Shown in pieces: positions 7,508-15,215 of a stretch of DNA of 17,117 bases. The stretch comes from Aliterella sp. RAGGC_92. GTDB taxonomy: Bacteria > Cyanobacteriota > Cyanobacteriia > Cyanobacteriales > Chroococcidiopsidaceae. The translations under genes were made by a program, and so were the position numbers. The notes under the pieces are model-generated. The model did not search any database. It worked only from the letters and a program-made list of their open reading frames with translations, and was not told where the DNA came from. The stretch is from NCBI GenBank assembly GCA_030826005.1, contig JAPJOW010000080.1, positions 1-17,117 on the forward strand, in the 5' to 3' direction. Each line of letters opens with the position of its first letter. The first letter of the stretch is position 1.

Positions 7508-7525
7508 TTATTGTATATACAATAA
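7508..7525. promoter_or_regulatory. palindromic operator of mazEF
   Basis: TTATTGTATATACAATAA is a perfect 18-bp palindrome located 23 bp upstream of the mazE ATG. Its right half read on the minus strand (TATACAAT) also offers a good -10. A site here is expected for MazE or MazEF autorepression through the AbrB-fold DNA-binding domain. The palindrome is seen directly; its use as operator is inferred from position. Confidence 0.65.
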
Positions 7526-7627
7526 GTATACTTTTTCTGTTTCCCAAAATCCACAGAGGTTCTACTAACATCCAGCAAACAAACTTCTGGCAGCTTAATT
7601 TCAGTAAAATATATCTCCTAAATCAAT

Positions 7628-8614
7628 CTACAAAGTCACAGTTTGACCAGTTTGAGCGGAACGTCTAGCGGCATCTGCAACTTTGAGGGCGTACAGGCTT
7701 GCGGCGGTACTAACATATAATTGCGTACCATCAATTAAATGGCTCAATACCATAGCTGTATCTTTAGCAAATAAACCCCGGCGCGTCCCTACTTCAATGG
7801 GTTTTGTCCCTTCAGCATCGATTAATATTCCGTCTTCTTTGTCAAAACTTAAACCACCTTTTTCGCCATCAACGGTAAATTTGCGTTCTTCCAGCCAGAT
7901 AGTTTCGCCTTTCCCATAAACAACCTCAGCGATAAGTCCGCTAGTAAATTGCAACTGCGTTGTACACAAACAAGCTTTGAAAAACTCCCCCTCTGTACCC
8001 CAATAGCGGTTTTGACAGCTAATAGTTGCAACAGTACCAAATAAATCTGTCAGGCGGTGCAGCCGCGATAATGCACCACTCAGGGGAAAGCCAAATAATG
8101 TTTTGTTGTAAGTCCAACGCTGAGGTGCGGGAGATTGGTGATTTAGGGTGCTATAACGGGCGTAAAATGGGTTGCCAATTGCTGGTAAATTCTCTTTTAA
8201 GGCTTGGTGCAATCCGCCTAGTAATTCGATGTGTTCTACGTGCAGTAGTTTATTTTGCCGAGATGCGAGGTTAATTAATTCTTCCGCCTCGTATACGTCT
8301 AAAGATAAGGGATACTCAACTACAACGTGCTTCCCGTGCTGCAAGGCTTGACGACACGCCGCACCATGTTCGCTATTGATAGCTGTAACAATTACTAAAT
8401 CTATATCTAAACTTACTAATTCTGCTACAGATGCGATCGCTTCGGCATTATATTTTTGAGCAAATTCGGCGGTTTTATCGGCATCATGACCAACTACTGC
8501 TACTAATTTAGCGCGATCGCCCTGCTGCAATGTCTCGGCTCTAAGTTTTGCTGCAAACCCCGTACCCACTAAACCTACTCTAATCGGTGTATTTATTTCT
8601 AATGAATTAACCAT
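7628..8614 (-). CDS. bvdR: biliverdin reductase (Gfo/Idh/MocA fold)
   Basis: This NAD(P)H-dependent reductase converts biliverdin IX-alpha to bilirubin. It has 328 residues. The Rossmann fold opens with RVGLVGTGFAAKLRAE, and VVEYPLSLDV lies where MocA-type oxidoreductases have their EKP motif. What distinguishes it from sugar dehydrogenases of the fold is the close match to my memory of Synechocystis BvdR: LLHVEHIELLGG (123-134), FYARYSTLN, PAPQRWTY, FGFPL, ALSRLHRLTDLFGTV (Arg184 and Arg187, where the cyanobacterial enzyme has an arginine pair near the bilin) and YGKGE. It competes for the precursor of phycobilins, so it bears on phycobilisome pigment supply. AAGGA lies six bases before the ATG. 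It follows the membrane-protein gene at 8629 by 14 bp and is probably co-transcribed. Confidence 0.88.
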   Translation of the reverse strand: MVNSLEINTPIRVGLVGTGFAAKLRAETLQQGDRAKLVAVVGHDADKTAEFAQKYNAEAIASVAELVSLDIDLVIVTAINSEHGAACRQALQHGKHVVVEYPLSLDVYEAEELINLASRQNKLLHVEHIELLGGLHQALKENLPAIGNPFYARYSTLNHQSPAPQRWTYNKTLFGFPLSGALSRLHRLTDLFGTVATISCQNRYWGTEGEFFKACLCTTQLQFTSGLIAEVVYGKGETIWLEERKFTVDGEKGGLSFDKEDGILIDAEGTKPIEVGTRRGLFAKDTAMVLSHLIDGTQLYVSTAASLYALKVADAARRSAQTGQTVTL

Positions 8615-8628
8615 AATTTTCCTTACTT

Positions 8629-10050
8629 TTATCTTTTACGTTTAATGCGTCTAATTTGCTCGGATTCTTCTAATATTTCTTCCATCCCACCATCAGCAAT
8701 ATTTTGAACGTAGTTAATTTTAATTTCTTCTAATAAGTCTACAAGTAAAGTTTGAATCTCTTTTAAGTTGTGTTCTTTTTGCAATTCTAATTCTAGAGTT
8801 TTAGTAAAATTATTTGTTAGTTGCTGCCACATTTTTGCGCCTTGCTTATCTTCTGTCATATTTACAATTGCACTATAAGCAGATTTTGTTATTTCACTTG
8901 CTAACTGTTTAGGTAAATTACTTATTCCTGGTAGGTTTTGCAGTGGTTTGTATACCGGAGATTGGCTAAGTATGGTTTGCAGATTGTAATGAATTAATGC
9001 TTCTATTTCTGGCTGAATTTTGGGAATAACTTGATGAACGCTTACTTTTACTAGGCGAGATGCGATCGCGCTTATTTCATTAGTATTATTGATATCTATA
9101 TAACCGCCGTGAGAACGTAGCAGCCGACGACTAATACTACCATTACTAATTGCTTCTTGAAGCTGATCTATAACTCGTATTCCCACAATTTCGGTAATTT
9201 CTTCCGCAAAATTGGCAACAAAATCGCGGTTAATTTGCGATCGCACAGGTTCGAGGTTTAGTAGCTGAGATTGGTACAGGCGAACTGTTACCGGAATTAC
9301 TCGCAACCACTGAAAAACAGGTAGTAGTAAAAAAACATCATACCAGCGCCGCAACATTGCTTCTAATAAACTTAAACGATTGCGGAAACTAATAAAAACT
9401 GCCCGGATTAAAAAATCTAGACTAAAAATAGCTATAAACGGTAAATCTATTAGCCAAAACTTATCGATAAATTGTCCTGTTTCTCCAATATCTCGATAAT
9501 AGTTAGTTTCAATTAACGGACGCAATTGAGCATTAAAAAAGCTAATTTCTCTCTCCCAACCTACTTGAGATAAATATAACTGACTCCAAAATAATGTAAA
9601 TGCTTCGTGGGCTGATGCTTCTATAACGCGGTTATTAAAAATTGCTACATGAGTACGCATCAATCTTTTGATTTTGGCTAAATTTCCGGTTTTTCCCGCC
9701 ACATCAAAAGGATTATCTTCAATCATTTCATTACTAAGCTGACGCAACTGTTGCAATACGCTTTCAACTTCTGGTGATTGCAAACCAGTTTGCTGCACTT
9801 GGGTTGTTAATTGGTCTACTTTATCAAGATATCTTTGAGTTTCGCGATGAGGTTCTATACCTTTTACTTGGTCATAGTATCTAACTATCGTTGGCGCTTC
9901 TATAAAATACCAATCTCGCAGATATATATAACTTAGATCGAACGTAACTAAAACTAAATTTATAACAGCAATAATTGCAAGTAACTTTTCTAACCACAGG
10001 TTGCGACGAGGGGACTTTTTTTTAGCTTTTACTTGTTGAACAGTTAACAT
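8629..10050 (-). CDS. membrane protein with voltage-sensor-like helices
   Basis: I know of no function for this 473-residue protein, though it looks like a conserved cyanobacterial hypothetical. One helix at about 21-43 is followed by about 150 polar, helical residues, then two more helices at about 199-221 and 237-259. The later part reads like voltage-sensor segments S2 to S4: IFSLDFLIRAVFISFR resembles S2 (F..E/D..LR), RRWYDVFLLLP resembles S3 (W..D.....P), and QWLRVIPVTVRL resembles an arginine-bearing S4, although with only two arginines. No pore helix or selectivity filter follows. Instead there is a soluble tail of about 210 residues, mostly helical, ending in a basic RRIKRKR. bvdR follows 14 bp downstream on the same strand. 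The voltage-sensor reading is inference. Confidence 0.75.
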   Translation of the reverse strand: MLTVQQVKAKKKSPRRNLWLEKLLAIIAVINLVLVTFDLSYIYLRDWYFIEAPTIVRYYDQVKGIEPHRETQRYLDKVDQLTTQVQQTGLQSPEVESVLQQLRQLSNEMIEDNPFDVAGKTGNLAKIKRLMRTHVAIFNNRVIEASAHEAFTLFWSQLYLSQVGWEREISFFNAQLRPLIETNYYRDIGETGQFIDKFWLIDLPFIAIFSLDFLIRAVFISFRNRLSLLEAMLRRWYDVFLLLPVFQWLRVIPVTVRLYQSQLLNLEPVRSQINRDFVANFAEEITEIVGIRVIDQLQEAISNGSISRRLLRSHGGYIDINNTNEISAIASRLVKVSVHQVIPKIQPEIEALIHYNLQTILSQSPVYKPLQNLPGISNLPKQLASEITKSAYSAIVNMTEDKQGAKMWQQLTNNFTKTLELELQKEHNLKEIQTLLVDLLEEIKINYVQNIADGGMEEILEESEQIRRIKRKR

Positions 10051-10170
10051 AGCTTAAATAAAGTTTATATATTTTCGGTTTAGCGAAGTCTTATCAAAAT
10101 ACCATTATTTTCTCTGCCCGCACTTAAGAATAGCTAAGATAAGGAAACACTGGCTTCTTGCGTACTCCTA
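10051..10170. promoter_or_regulatory. divergent promoter region, membrane protein / M16 peptidase
   Basis: This 120-bp AT-rich spacer must hold start signals for both directions. Towards the minus strand, TATATA and TATAAA lie close to the 10050 gene. Towards the plus strand, TAAGAT (10135-10140) could be a -10. No convincing -35 accompanies either, so exact promoters are not called. The M16 ATG has no nearby Shine-Dalgarno. Confidence 0.35.
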
Positions 10171-11502
10171 ATGACTTCAACTGTTGTAAAACCGCCTCGT
10201 TTAAATTCTCCTACTCTGCATTCGCTACCCAACGGCTTAACCATTGTTGCCGAGCAGATGCCCGTAGAAGCCGTTAATCTAAGTTTGTGGGTTAATGTGG
10301 GTTCTGCTAATGAACCTGACGAAATTAATGGTATGGCTCACTTTCTCGAACACATGGTTTTTAAAGGAACTCAGCGCATTGCAAGCGGAGAATTTGAGCG
10401 CCAAATAGAAGAACGAGGAGCGGTTACAAACGCTGCAACTAGCCAAGATTATACTCATTACTACATCACCACCGCCCCGAAAGATTTTGCCAGTCTAGCG
10501 CCTCTGCAAGTAGATGTAGTGCTTAATTCGCTCATCCCCGACGATGCTTTTAGTCGTGAGAAGTTAGTTGTATTAGAAGAAATCCGCCGCTCTGATGATA
10601 ATCCCCGGCGACGCACTTTTGCCCAAGCAATGCAAACCGCCTTTAATCGTTTACCCTATCGCCGCCCGGTACTGGGAGAATTTGACGTAATTTCGCAACT
10701 ACAACCGCAGCAAATGCGCGATTTTCACTCGTCTTGGTATCAACCAAAGTCTATTACCGCCGTTGCTGTAGGTAATTTGCCTGTAGATGAATTAATTGAA
10801 ATTGTCTCTAATAGTTTTGCGGAAAGTTTGGGGGAGGAGGATTCCTCCCCAAAGCTTTTCAAGAGAAAAGAAGCTGCTAATCCCTCACCTATAGTTACTC
10901 ATCAACCTCTAGCAAATACTCTGACTGAAGAACCCGCTTTTACAGAAATTGTCCGCCACGAATTAAAGGATGATAGTTTGCAACAAGCGCGGTTGGTAAT
11001 GGTATGGCGCGTTCCAGGATTGAGCAATTTGCAAGAAACTTACGCTTTAGATGTATTAGCGGCAATATTAGGATCGGGACGTACTTCTAGGCTAGTGCGG
11101 GATTTACGCGAAGAAAAAGGACTCGTTTCGAGCATTTCTGTAAGCAATATGACTCAACGCTTGCAGGGGACTTTTTATATATCTGCAACCCTTCCGGTAG
11201 AAAACCTAGCGCAAGTAGAAGCCGCTATTGCCCAACATATAAATACTATTCAAACTCAACCTGTAGAAGAATGGGAAATTGCCCGCATTCGCACTCAAGT
11301 AGCTAATAGATTTATTTTTGCTAACGAAAGCCCAAGCGATCGCGCGGGTTTATACGGTTATTATCAATCTATGGTGGGAAACCTAGAACCAGCTTTTGAT
11401 TACCCTTCTAGAATCCAAGCCCTCGATGCGGGGGTAATGCAAGCCGCCGCTCAAAAGTATCTTTCCGCAAATGCTTACGGTGCGGTTATTCTCAAGCCTT
11501 AA
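10171..11502 (+). CDS. M16 family zinc peptidase (processing-peptidase-like)
   Basis: This 443-residue peptidase has the inverted zinc motif HFLEH (57-61: His57 and His61 bind zinc, Glu60 is catalytic). A downstream acidic ligand is likely at Glu137 (KLVVLEEIRR), 76 residues on, as in mitochondrial processing peptidase beta. GMAHFLEHMVFKGT and ERGAVTNAATSQDYTHYY are typical of the active subunit. The second half (about 265-443) is the inactive clamshell half, with RLVRDLREEKGLVSSI. There is no signal peptide, so it is probably cytoplasmic. Between the halves (about 222-258) is a stretch of about 35 residues, longer than I expect, encoded by two adjacent inverted repeats. The next gene starts 7 bp after the stop. 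Confidence 0.92.
   Translation: MTSTVVKPPRLNSPTLHSLPNGLTIVAEQMPVEAVNLSLWVNVGSANEPDEINGMAHFLEHMVFKGTQRIASGEFERQIEERGAVTNAATSQDYTHYYITTAPKDFASLAPLQVDVVLNSLIPDDAFSREKLVVLEEIRRSDDNPRRRTFAQAMQTAFNRLPYRRPVLGEFDVISQLQPQQMRDFHSSWYQPKSITAVAVGNLPVDELIEIVSNSFAESLGEEDSSPKLFKRKEAANPSPIVTHQPLANTLTEEPAFTEIVRHELKDDSLQQARLVMVWRVPGLSNLQETYALDVLAAILGSGRTSRLVRDLREEKGLVSSISVSNMTQRLQGTFYISATLPVENLAQVEAAIAQHINTIQTQPVEEWEIARIRTQVANRFIFANESPSDRAGLYGYYQSMVGNLEPAFDYPSRIQALDAGVMQAAAQKYLSANAYGAVILKP
10827..10870. repeat. paired inverted repeats inside the M16 peptidase gene
   Basis: A strong hairpin (10827-10853) has left arm TTTGGGGGAGGA, loop GGAT and right arm TCCTCCCCAAA, an 11-bp stem with one bulged G. Next to it a second hairpin (10855-10870) is CTTTTC-AAGA-GAAAAG. 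Both lie in the linker between the two halves of the peptidase and keep the reading frame. They look like a small dispersed repeat that entered the gene. Confidence 0.6.
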
Positions 11503-11509
11503 TTTAGCT

Positions 11510-12367
11510 ATGTGGACGCAAATAGCCGAACATATTTCCCAATCTCAAGGGGAATTTAAAATTAAAAGTCATCGTTCTGTAAGTGGTGGCTGTATTAATC
11601 AAGGTTATGCAGTCAGCGATGGCGAACTTACTTATTTTGTGAAACTAAATCAAGCGGCTAAAGCTGAGATGTTTGCAGCCGAAGCATTAGGGTTGCAAGA
11701 GATGACGCAAACAAATACTATCCGCGTCCCAAAACCCATTTGTTGGGGAGTAGCTGAAAGTTCCGCTTATATAGTGTTGGAATGGCTGAATTTAGGCGCA
11801 GCAACTACTAATTCTTGGCAACAAATGGGGCAACATTTGGCTGCTATGCACCGCGTAATTAGCTCTAAGGGTTTTGGGTGGGAACAAAATAATACGATTG
11901 GTTCTACCCCCCAGATTAATAATTGGACAACTGATTGGGTAGAGTTTTACGCTACTCATCGCCTGGGCTATCAATTTCAACTAGCTAACCGCAAGGGGGG
12001 GAATTTTCCGCAGCAAGAAGAATTATTAGCCGCCCTTCCTCAATTGCTATCGCACCAAGTGCAACCATCATTAGTACATGGCGACTTGTGGGGAGGTAAC
12101 GCCGCTTGTACAGAAAGAGGAGAACCCGTAATTTTTGACCCTGCTCTATATTATGGCGATCGCGAAGTAGATATAGCAATGACAGAACTATTTGGCGGTT
12201 TTCCGGCGGCTTTTTATCAAAGCTACAACAATAGTTTTCCTTTAGAGCCAGGTTACGAGCAACGCAAACCCTTGTATAACCTTTACCACATTCTCAATCA
12301 CTTCAATCTATTTGGTGGTAGTTACGCATCCCAGGCTAATCGCACGATTTCTCAAATTTTAGGTTAA
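11510..12367 (+). CDS. fructosamine kinase family protein
   Basis: This 285-residue protein has an aminoglycoside-phosphotransferase-like kinase fold. Members phosphorylate sugars attached to lysines by glycation (fructosamines or ribulosamines), destabilising them so the amine is released. Visible parts are VSGGCINQGYAV (nucleotide loop), YFVKL (ATP-binding lysine, K45), the catalytic loop LVHGDLWGGNAA (D192) and the metal-binding IFDPALYYGDREVDIAMTE (D210). I start at the ATG at 11510; the open frame reaches back into the M16 gene but no better start exists. It follows the peptidase by 7 bp, so the two are likely one operon. The true substrate cannot be told from sequence; some bacterial members act on ribulosamines. 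Confidence 0.9.
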   Translation: MWTQIAEHISQSQGEFKIKSHRSVSGGCINQGYAVSDGELTYFVKLNQAAKAEMFAAEALGLQEMTQTNTIRVPKPICWGVAESSAYIVLEWLNLGAATTNSWQQMGQHLAAMHRVISSKGFGWEQNNTIGSTPQINNWTTDWVEFYATHRLGYQFQLANRKGGNFPQQEELLAALPQLLSHQVQPSLVHGDLWGGNAACTERGEPVIFDPALYYGDREVDIAMTELFGGFPAAFYQSYNNSFPLEPGYEQRKPLYNLYHILNHFNLFGGSYASQANRTISQILG

Positions 12368-12415
12368 AAAGCGATCGCATTCTATAGTTAAAATGCTGCT
12401 GCGCTAAATTTGCCT

Positions 12416-13279
12416 ATGAAAACTGATACTCTGTTTTACCAATTATTTCAAGAATTTCCAAGTATCTTTTTTGAACTAATCGGTCAATCTAGCACTCAAG
12501 CGGATGACTATCAATTTACATCAATTGAACTTAAACAAGTAGCCTTTCGCCTAGATGGGCTATTTTTACCACCAACAGACAAACCAAGTTTACCCATTTA
12601 CTTTGTTGAAGTGCAGTTTCAAAAAGACGAAACATTTTACTATCGTCTCTTTACAGAAATATTTTTGTATATATACCAATACAAAGCCGTAAATAATTGG
12701 CAGGCAATTGTAGTGTATCCTAGGCGGGGTGTTGAATCCCCGCCGCCATTACCTTATCAATTTCTCCTAGCAGGCGATCGGGTACAAAGAATATACTTAG
12801 ATGAATTAGGGCAAACAAATCAGTCTATTGGTGTAGGCATTGTCCAATTAGTAATAGAAAGCGAAAAAGTAGCAGCTACAAAAGCTAAAGAGCTAATTGC
12901 TAAAGCAAAACAACAGTTAGTAGATGCACAGACACAGCAGCAAATTATCGAATTTATTGAGACGATAGTAATATACAAATTTCCTTCTCTTAGCCGTCAG
13001 GAGGTTGAAGCAATGTTAGGTTTAGATTTGATTAGAAATACAAGAGTTTACCAAGAAGCCTTTACCGAGGGCGAACGCCAGGGTCGTGAAGAAGGCGAAC
13101 GCCAAGGTCGTGAAGAAGGCGAACGCCAAGGTCGTGAAGAAGGCGAACGCCAAGGTCGTCAGGCAGCAAAATTAGAGACTGTGCCAAGCTTAATAGAATT
13201 GGGGTTGAGTATAGAGCAAATAGCCCAGGTGTTAGCAATAGATGTTGAAGTTGTCAGACAAGCAGCAAAACAATCTTAA
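12416..13279 (+). CDS. DUF2887 / Rpn-family PD-(D/E)XK nuclease-like protein
   Basis: The product is 287 residues from the ATG at 12416; a TTG two codons earlier is also in frame. The opening MKTDTLFYQLFQEFPSIFFELIG and QVAFRLDGLFLPP...YFVEVQFQKDETFYYRLFTEIFLYI are hallmarks of cyanobacterial DUF2887 proteins. Asp47 and the E-V-Q at 65-67 fit the PD-(D/E)XK nuclease core shared with RpnA-type recombination-promoting nucleases. A middle region (YKFPSLSRQEVEAMLGL) is also typical of the family. The tail carries nearly four tandem GERQGREE units, followed by a short helix-turn-helix-like end (LIELGLSIEQIAQVLAIDVEVVRQAA). These proteins are often labelled putative transposases, but no transposon ends are visible. 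It occurs as a multicopy family in many cyanobacteria. Confidence 0.88.
   Translation: MKTDTLFYQLFQEFPSIFFELIGQSSTQADDYQFTSIELKQVAFRLDGLFLPPTDKPSLPIYFVEVQFQKDETFYYRLFTEIFLYIYQYKAVNNWQAIVVYPRRGVESPPPLPYQFLLAGDRVQRIYLDELGQTNQSIGVGIVQLVIESEKVAATKAKELIAKAKQQLVDAQTQQQIIEFIETIVIYKFPSLSRQEVEAMLGLDLIRNTRVYQEAFTEGERQGREEGERQGREEGERQGREEGERQGRQAAKLETVPSLIELGLSIEQIAQVLAIDVEVVRQAAKQS
12723..12744. repeat. GC-rich inverted repeat inside the DUF2887 gene
   Basis: GGCGGGG (12723-12729) and CCCCGCC (12738-12744) flank an 8-nt loop. The repeat encodes part of YPRRGVESPPP, at the place where relatives have a similar-length loop, so it need not be an insertion. Its G/C-rich arms stand out from the surrounding sequence. 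Confidence 0.5.
13070..13159 (+). repeat. 24-bp tandem repeat, 3.75 copies, encoding GERQGREE
   Basis: Units start at 13070, 13094, 13118 and 13142. The unit is GGCGAACGCCAAGGTCGT plus GAAGAA. The first copy differs by one base (CAG for CAA), and the last stops after GERQGR. The near-identity at DNA level suggests recent expansion by slippage, and copy number may vary between strains. The encoded segment should form a highly charged helix. Confidence 0.9.
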
Positions 13280-13302
13280 ATTCAACCTATACGCGCAAAA
13301 TT

Positions 13303-13330
13303 TTGACATTTTGCAGCAATTACCTAACTT
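13303..13330 (+). promoter_or_regulatory. weak candidate promoter of the ABC transporter gene
   Basis: A perfect TTGACA at 13303-13308 is followed after 16 bp by TAACTT (13325-13330), a poor -10. A HIP1 site lies just downstream. Position, about 60 bp before the ATG at 13393, is suitable, but the -10 match is weak. Confidence 0.3.
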
Positions 13331-13392
13331 TTGACCGTAACTATAGCGATCGCAACTCTTGTTAAAATCGCAATAGTTGCTCAATTGCTCTA

Positions 13393-15147
13393 ATGGCTCA
13401 AGCTCAATCTCGACTTGCTAAACTACTTTCATACCTCCGCCCCCATTGGCAAGCAACTACTGTAGGTATTGTTGCTTTATTCGTTGTCAATGCTATTGGT
13501 GTATATATTCCGCAGTTGATTGGGGAAATTGTTGATAAATTTCGCTATGCTTTCAGTTTTGACCAAGTTTTACGATATGTCATTCTAATTATTGTTCTTA
13601 GTTCGGTGATGTGGGTTATCCGCATGGTGTCCCGCATTGCTTTATTTGGGGTGGGGCGACAGGTAGAATTTGATCTTAAACAAAAGATTTTTCAACACTT
13701 ACTCAAACTTGAACCTGCTTATTTTGCCCTAAATACGGCGGGAGACTTAATTAACCGCGCCACTAGCGATGTAGAAAATATCCGGCGCTTGTTAGGTTTT
13801 GCGGTGTTGAGTTTGGCAAATACTATATTTGCTTACGCCCTGACGCTTCCAGCGATGTTAGCAATTAGCGTGCAGCTAACTTTAGCAACGATCGCTATTT
13901 ATCCCTTTATGCTAATTACTGTACAGTTATTTAGCGATCGCCTCCGCAACGAACAAGTGCGCGTACAAGAGGAACTTTCCCTCGTTAGCGAGTTGATTCA
14001 AGAAGATATGAGCGGGATTGCACTAATTAAAATCTACGCCCAAGAAGAAAACGAGCGCCGTGCTTTTAGTCAAAATAACCAACGGCTGTTAGCTGCGAAT
14101 TTACAACTAGCCAAAACCCGCAATACTTTGTTTCCGCTAGTGGGGGGACTTGCTTATGTGAGCTTGCTAATTTTACTGTGGTTGGGATCTAGCCAAATTA
14201 TTTCTGGACAAATTACGATTGGTGACTTTCTTAAACTCTTAATCTATGTAGAGCGTTTGGTATTTCCGACAGCGCTATTAGGCTTTACGATTACAGCTTA
14301 CCAACGAGGTGAAGTTAGTATCGATCGCATTGAATCTATTTTAACGGTCACGCCCAAAATTCAAAACTCTGAGCAAGTTATCCGTTTACCCAAAGAACAA
14401 GTAAAAGGCGAACTAAAGGCTGTAAACCTCAGCTTTACTTATCCCGGTGCTACTACTCCAGCGTTAGATAATGTCAATTTAACAATTTCTCCGGGGGAAA
14501 CTGTAGCAATTGTAGGGGCGATTGGTTCGGGGAAATCAACTTTAGCTAATGCTATACCGCGTTTACTTGATATTGAACCTGGGCAATTATTTTTAGATGG
14601 GATCGATATTACGCTTCTTGACTTAGATTCTTTACGTCAAGCGATCGCCTATGTTCCTCAAGATAGCTTTTTATTTAGCACTACAATTAAAAATAACATC
14701 CGCTACGGCGATCCGGTAAGCGACCAAGCCGAAGTTGAATATAGTGCCAAAGTTGCCCAAATAGACGGGGAAATTCGCAATTTTCCCCAGCAATATAAAA
14801 CTATCGTCGGAGAACGCGGGATTACTCTTTCTGGCGGTCAAAGGCAACGTACCGCGTTAGCTAGAGCGATGCTTGTAGATGCGCCCGTACTAATATTAGA
14901 TGATGCGCTTTCAAGCGTAGATAATCAAACTGCTACCGATATTTTAAATAATCTCTCTCACGGAACTAAACGCAAAACCGTTGTATTTATTTCTCATCAA
15001 TTATCCGCCACCGCTACCGCCGATAGACTTTTGGTGATGGATAAAGGGCAAATTGTGCAAGCTGGTACTCACGCCGAATTAGTGCAAAAGCCAGGGTTAT
15101 ATCAAACTCTTTGGAATCAGCACCAGTTAGAAGAAATATTGAAGTAG
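13393..15147 (+). CDS. ABC exporter half-transporter (membrane domain fused to ATPase)
   Basis: This 584-residue type IV (MsbA/MdlA-like) exporter half has about six helices in residues 20-305, including the coupling region ending near DRIESIL. The nucleotide-binding domain (about 340-570) has Walker A GAIGSGKST (375-383), Q-loop Gln423, signature LSGGQ (479-483), Walker B VLILDD (499-504), D-loop SSVD and H-loop His535. The residue after the Walker B Asp is Asp504 instead of the usual catalytic Glu (LDDALSSVD, like E. coli MdlA and BmrC-type subunits). Such subunits commonly work in heterodimers, yet no second half-transporter is adjacent. Substrate is unknown. The ATG at 13393 lacks a Shine-Dalgarno. 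Confidence 0.94.
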   Translation: MAQAQSRLAKLLSYLRPHWQATTVGIVALFVVNAIGVYIPQLIGEIVDKFRYAFSFDQVLRYVILIIVLSSVMWVIRMVSRIALFGVGRQVEFDLKQKIFQHLLKLEPAYFALNTAGDLINRATSDVENIRRLLGFAVLSLANTIFAYALTLPAMLAISVQLTLATIAIYPFMLITVQLFSDRLRNEQVRVQEELSLVSELIQEDMSGIALIKIYAQEENERRAFSQNNQRLLAANLQLAKTRNTLFPLVGGLAYVSLLILLWLGSSQIISGQITIGDFLKLLIYVERLVFPTALLGFTITAYQRGEVSIDRIESILTVTPKIQNSEQVIRLPKEQVKGELKAVNLSFTYPGATTPALDNVNLTISPGETVAIVGAIGSGKSTLANAIPRLLDIEPGQLFLDGIDITLLDLDSLRQAIAYVPQDSFLFSTTIKNNIRYGDPVSDQAEVEYSAKVAQIDGEIRNFPQQYKTIVGERGITLSGGQRQRTALARAMLVDAPVLILDDALSSVDNQTATDILNNLSHGTKRKTVVFISHQLSATATADRLLVMDKGQIVQAGTHAELVQKPGLYQTLWNQHQLEEILK

Positions 15148-15215
15148 GGCGCATGGGTTGCACCTTCTTTGAGACAGGTTTTAGGAAACCGTCGGAGATT
15201 CCCAAACAGGAAACG

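Noticed and set aside
8026..8274. Plus-strand open frame inside bvdR
   Set aside because: It is antisense to a well-supported gene and its translation resembles no family; a shadow frame.
13070..13159. Short regularly repeated units suggesting a CRISPR array
   Set aside because: The copies are directly adjacent without spacers and lie in frame in a coding region; this is a coding tandem repeat.
12416..13279. Reading the DUF2887 gene as a transposase within a mobile element
   Set aside because: No terminal inverted repeats or target duplications are visible, and the PD-(D/E)XK-type family name is only historical evidence for transposition.
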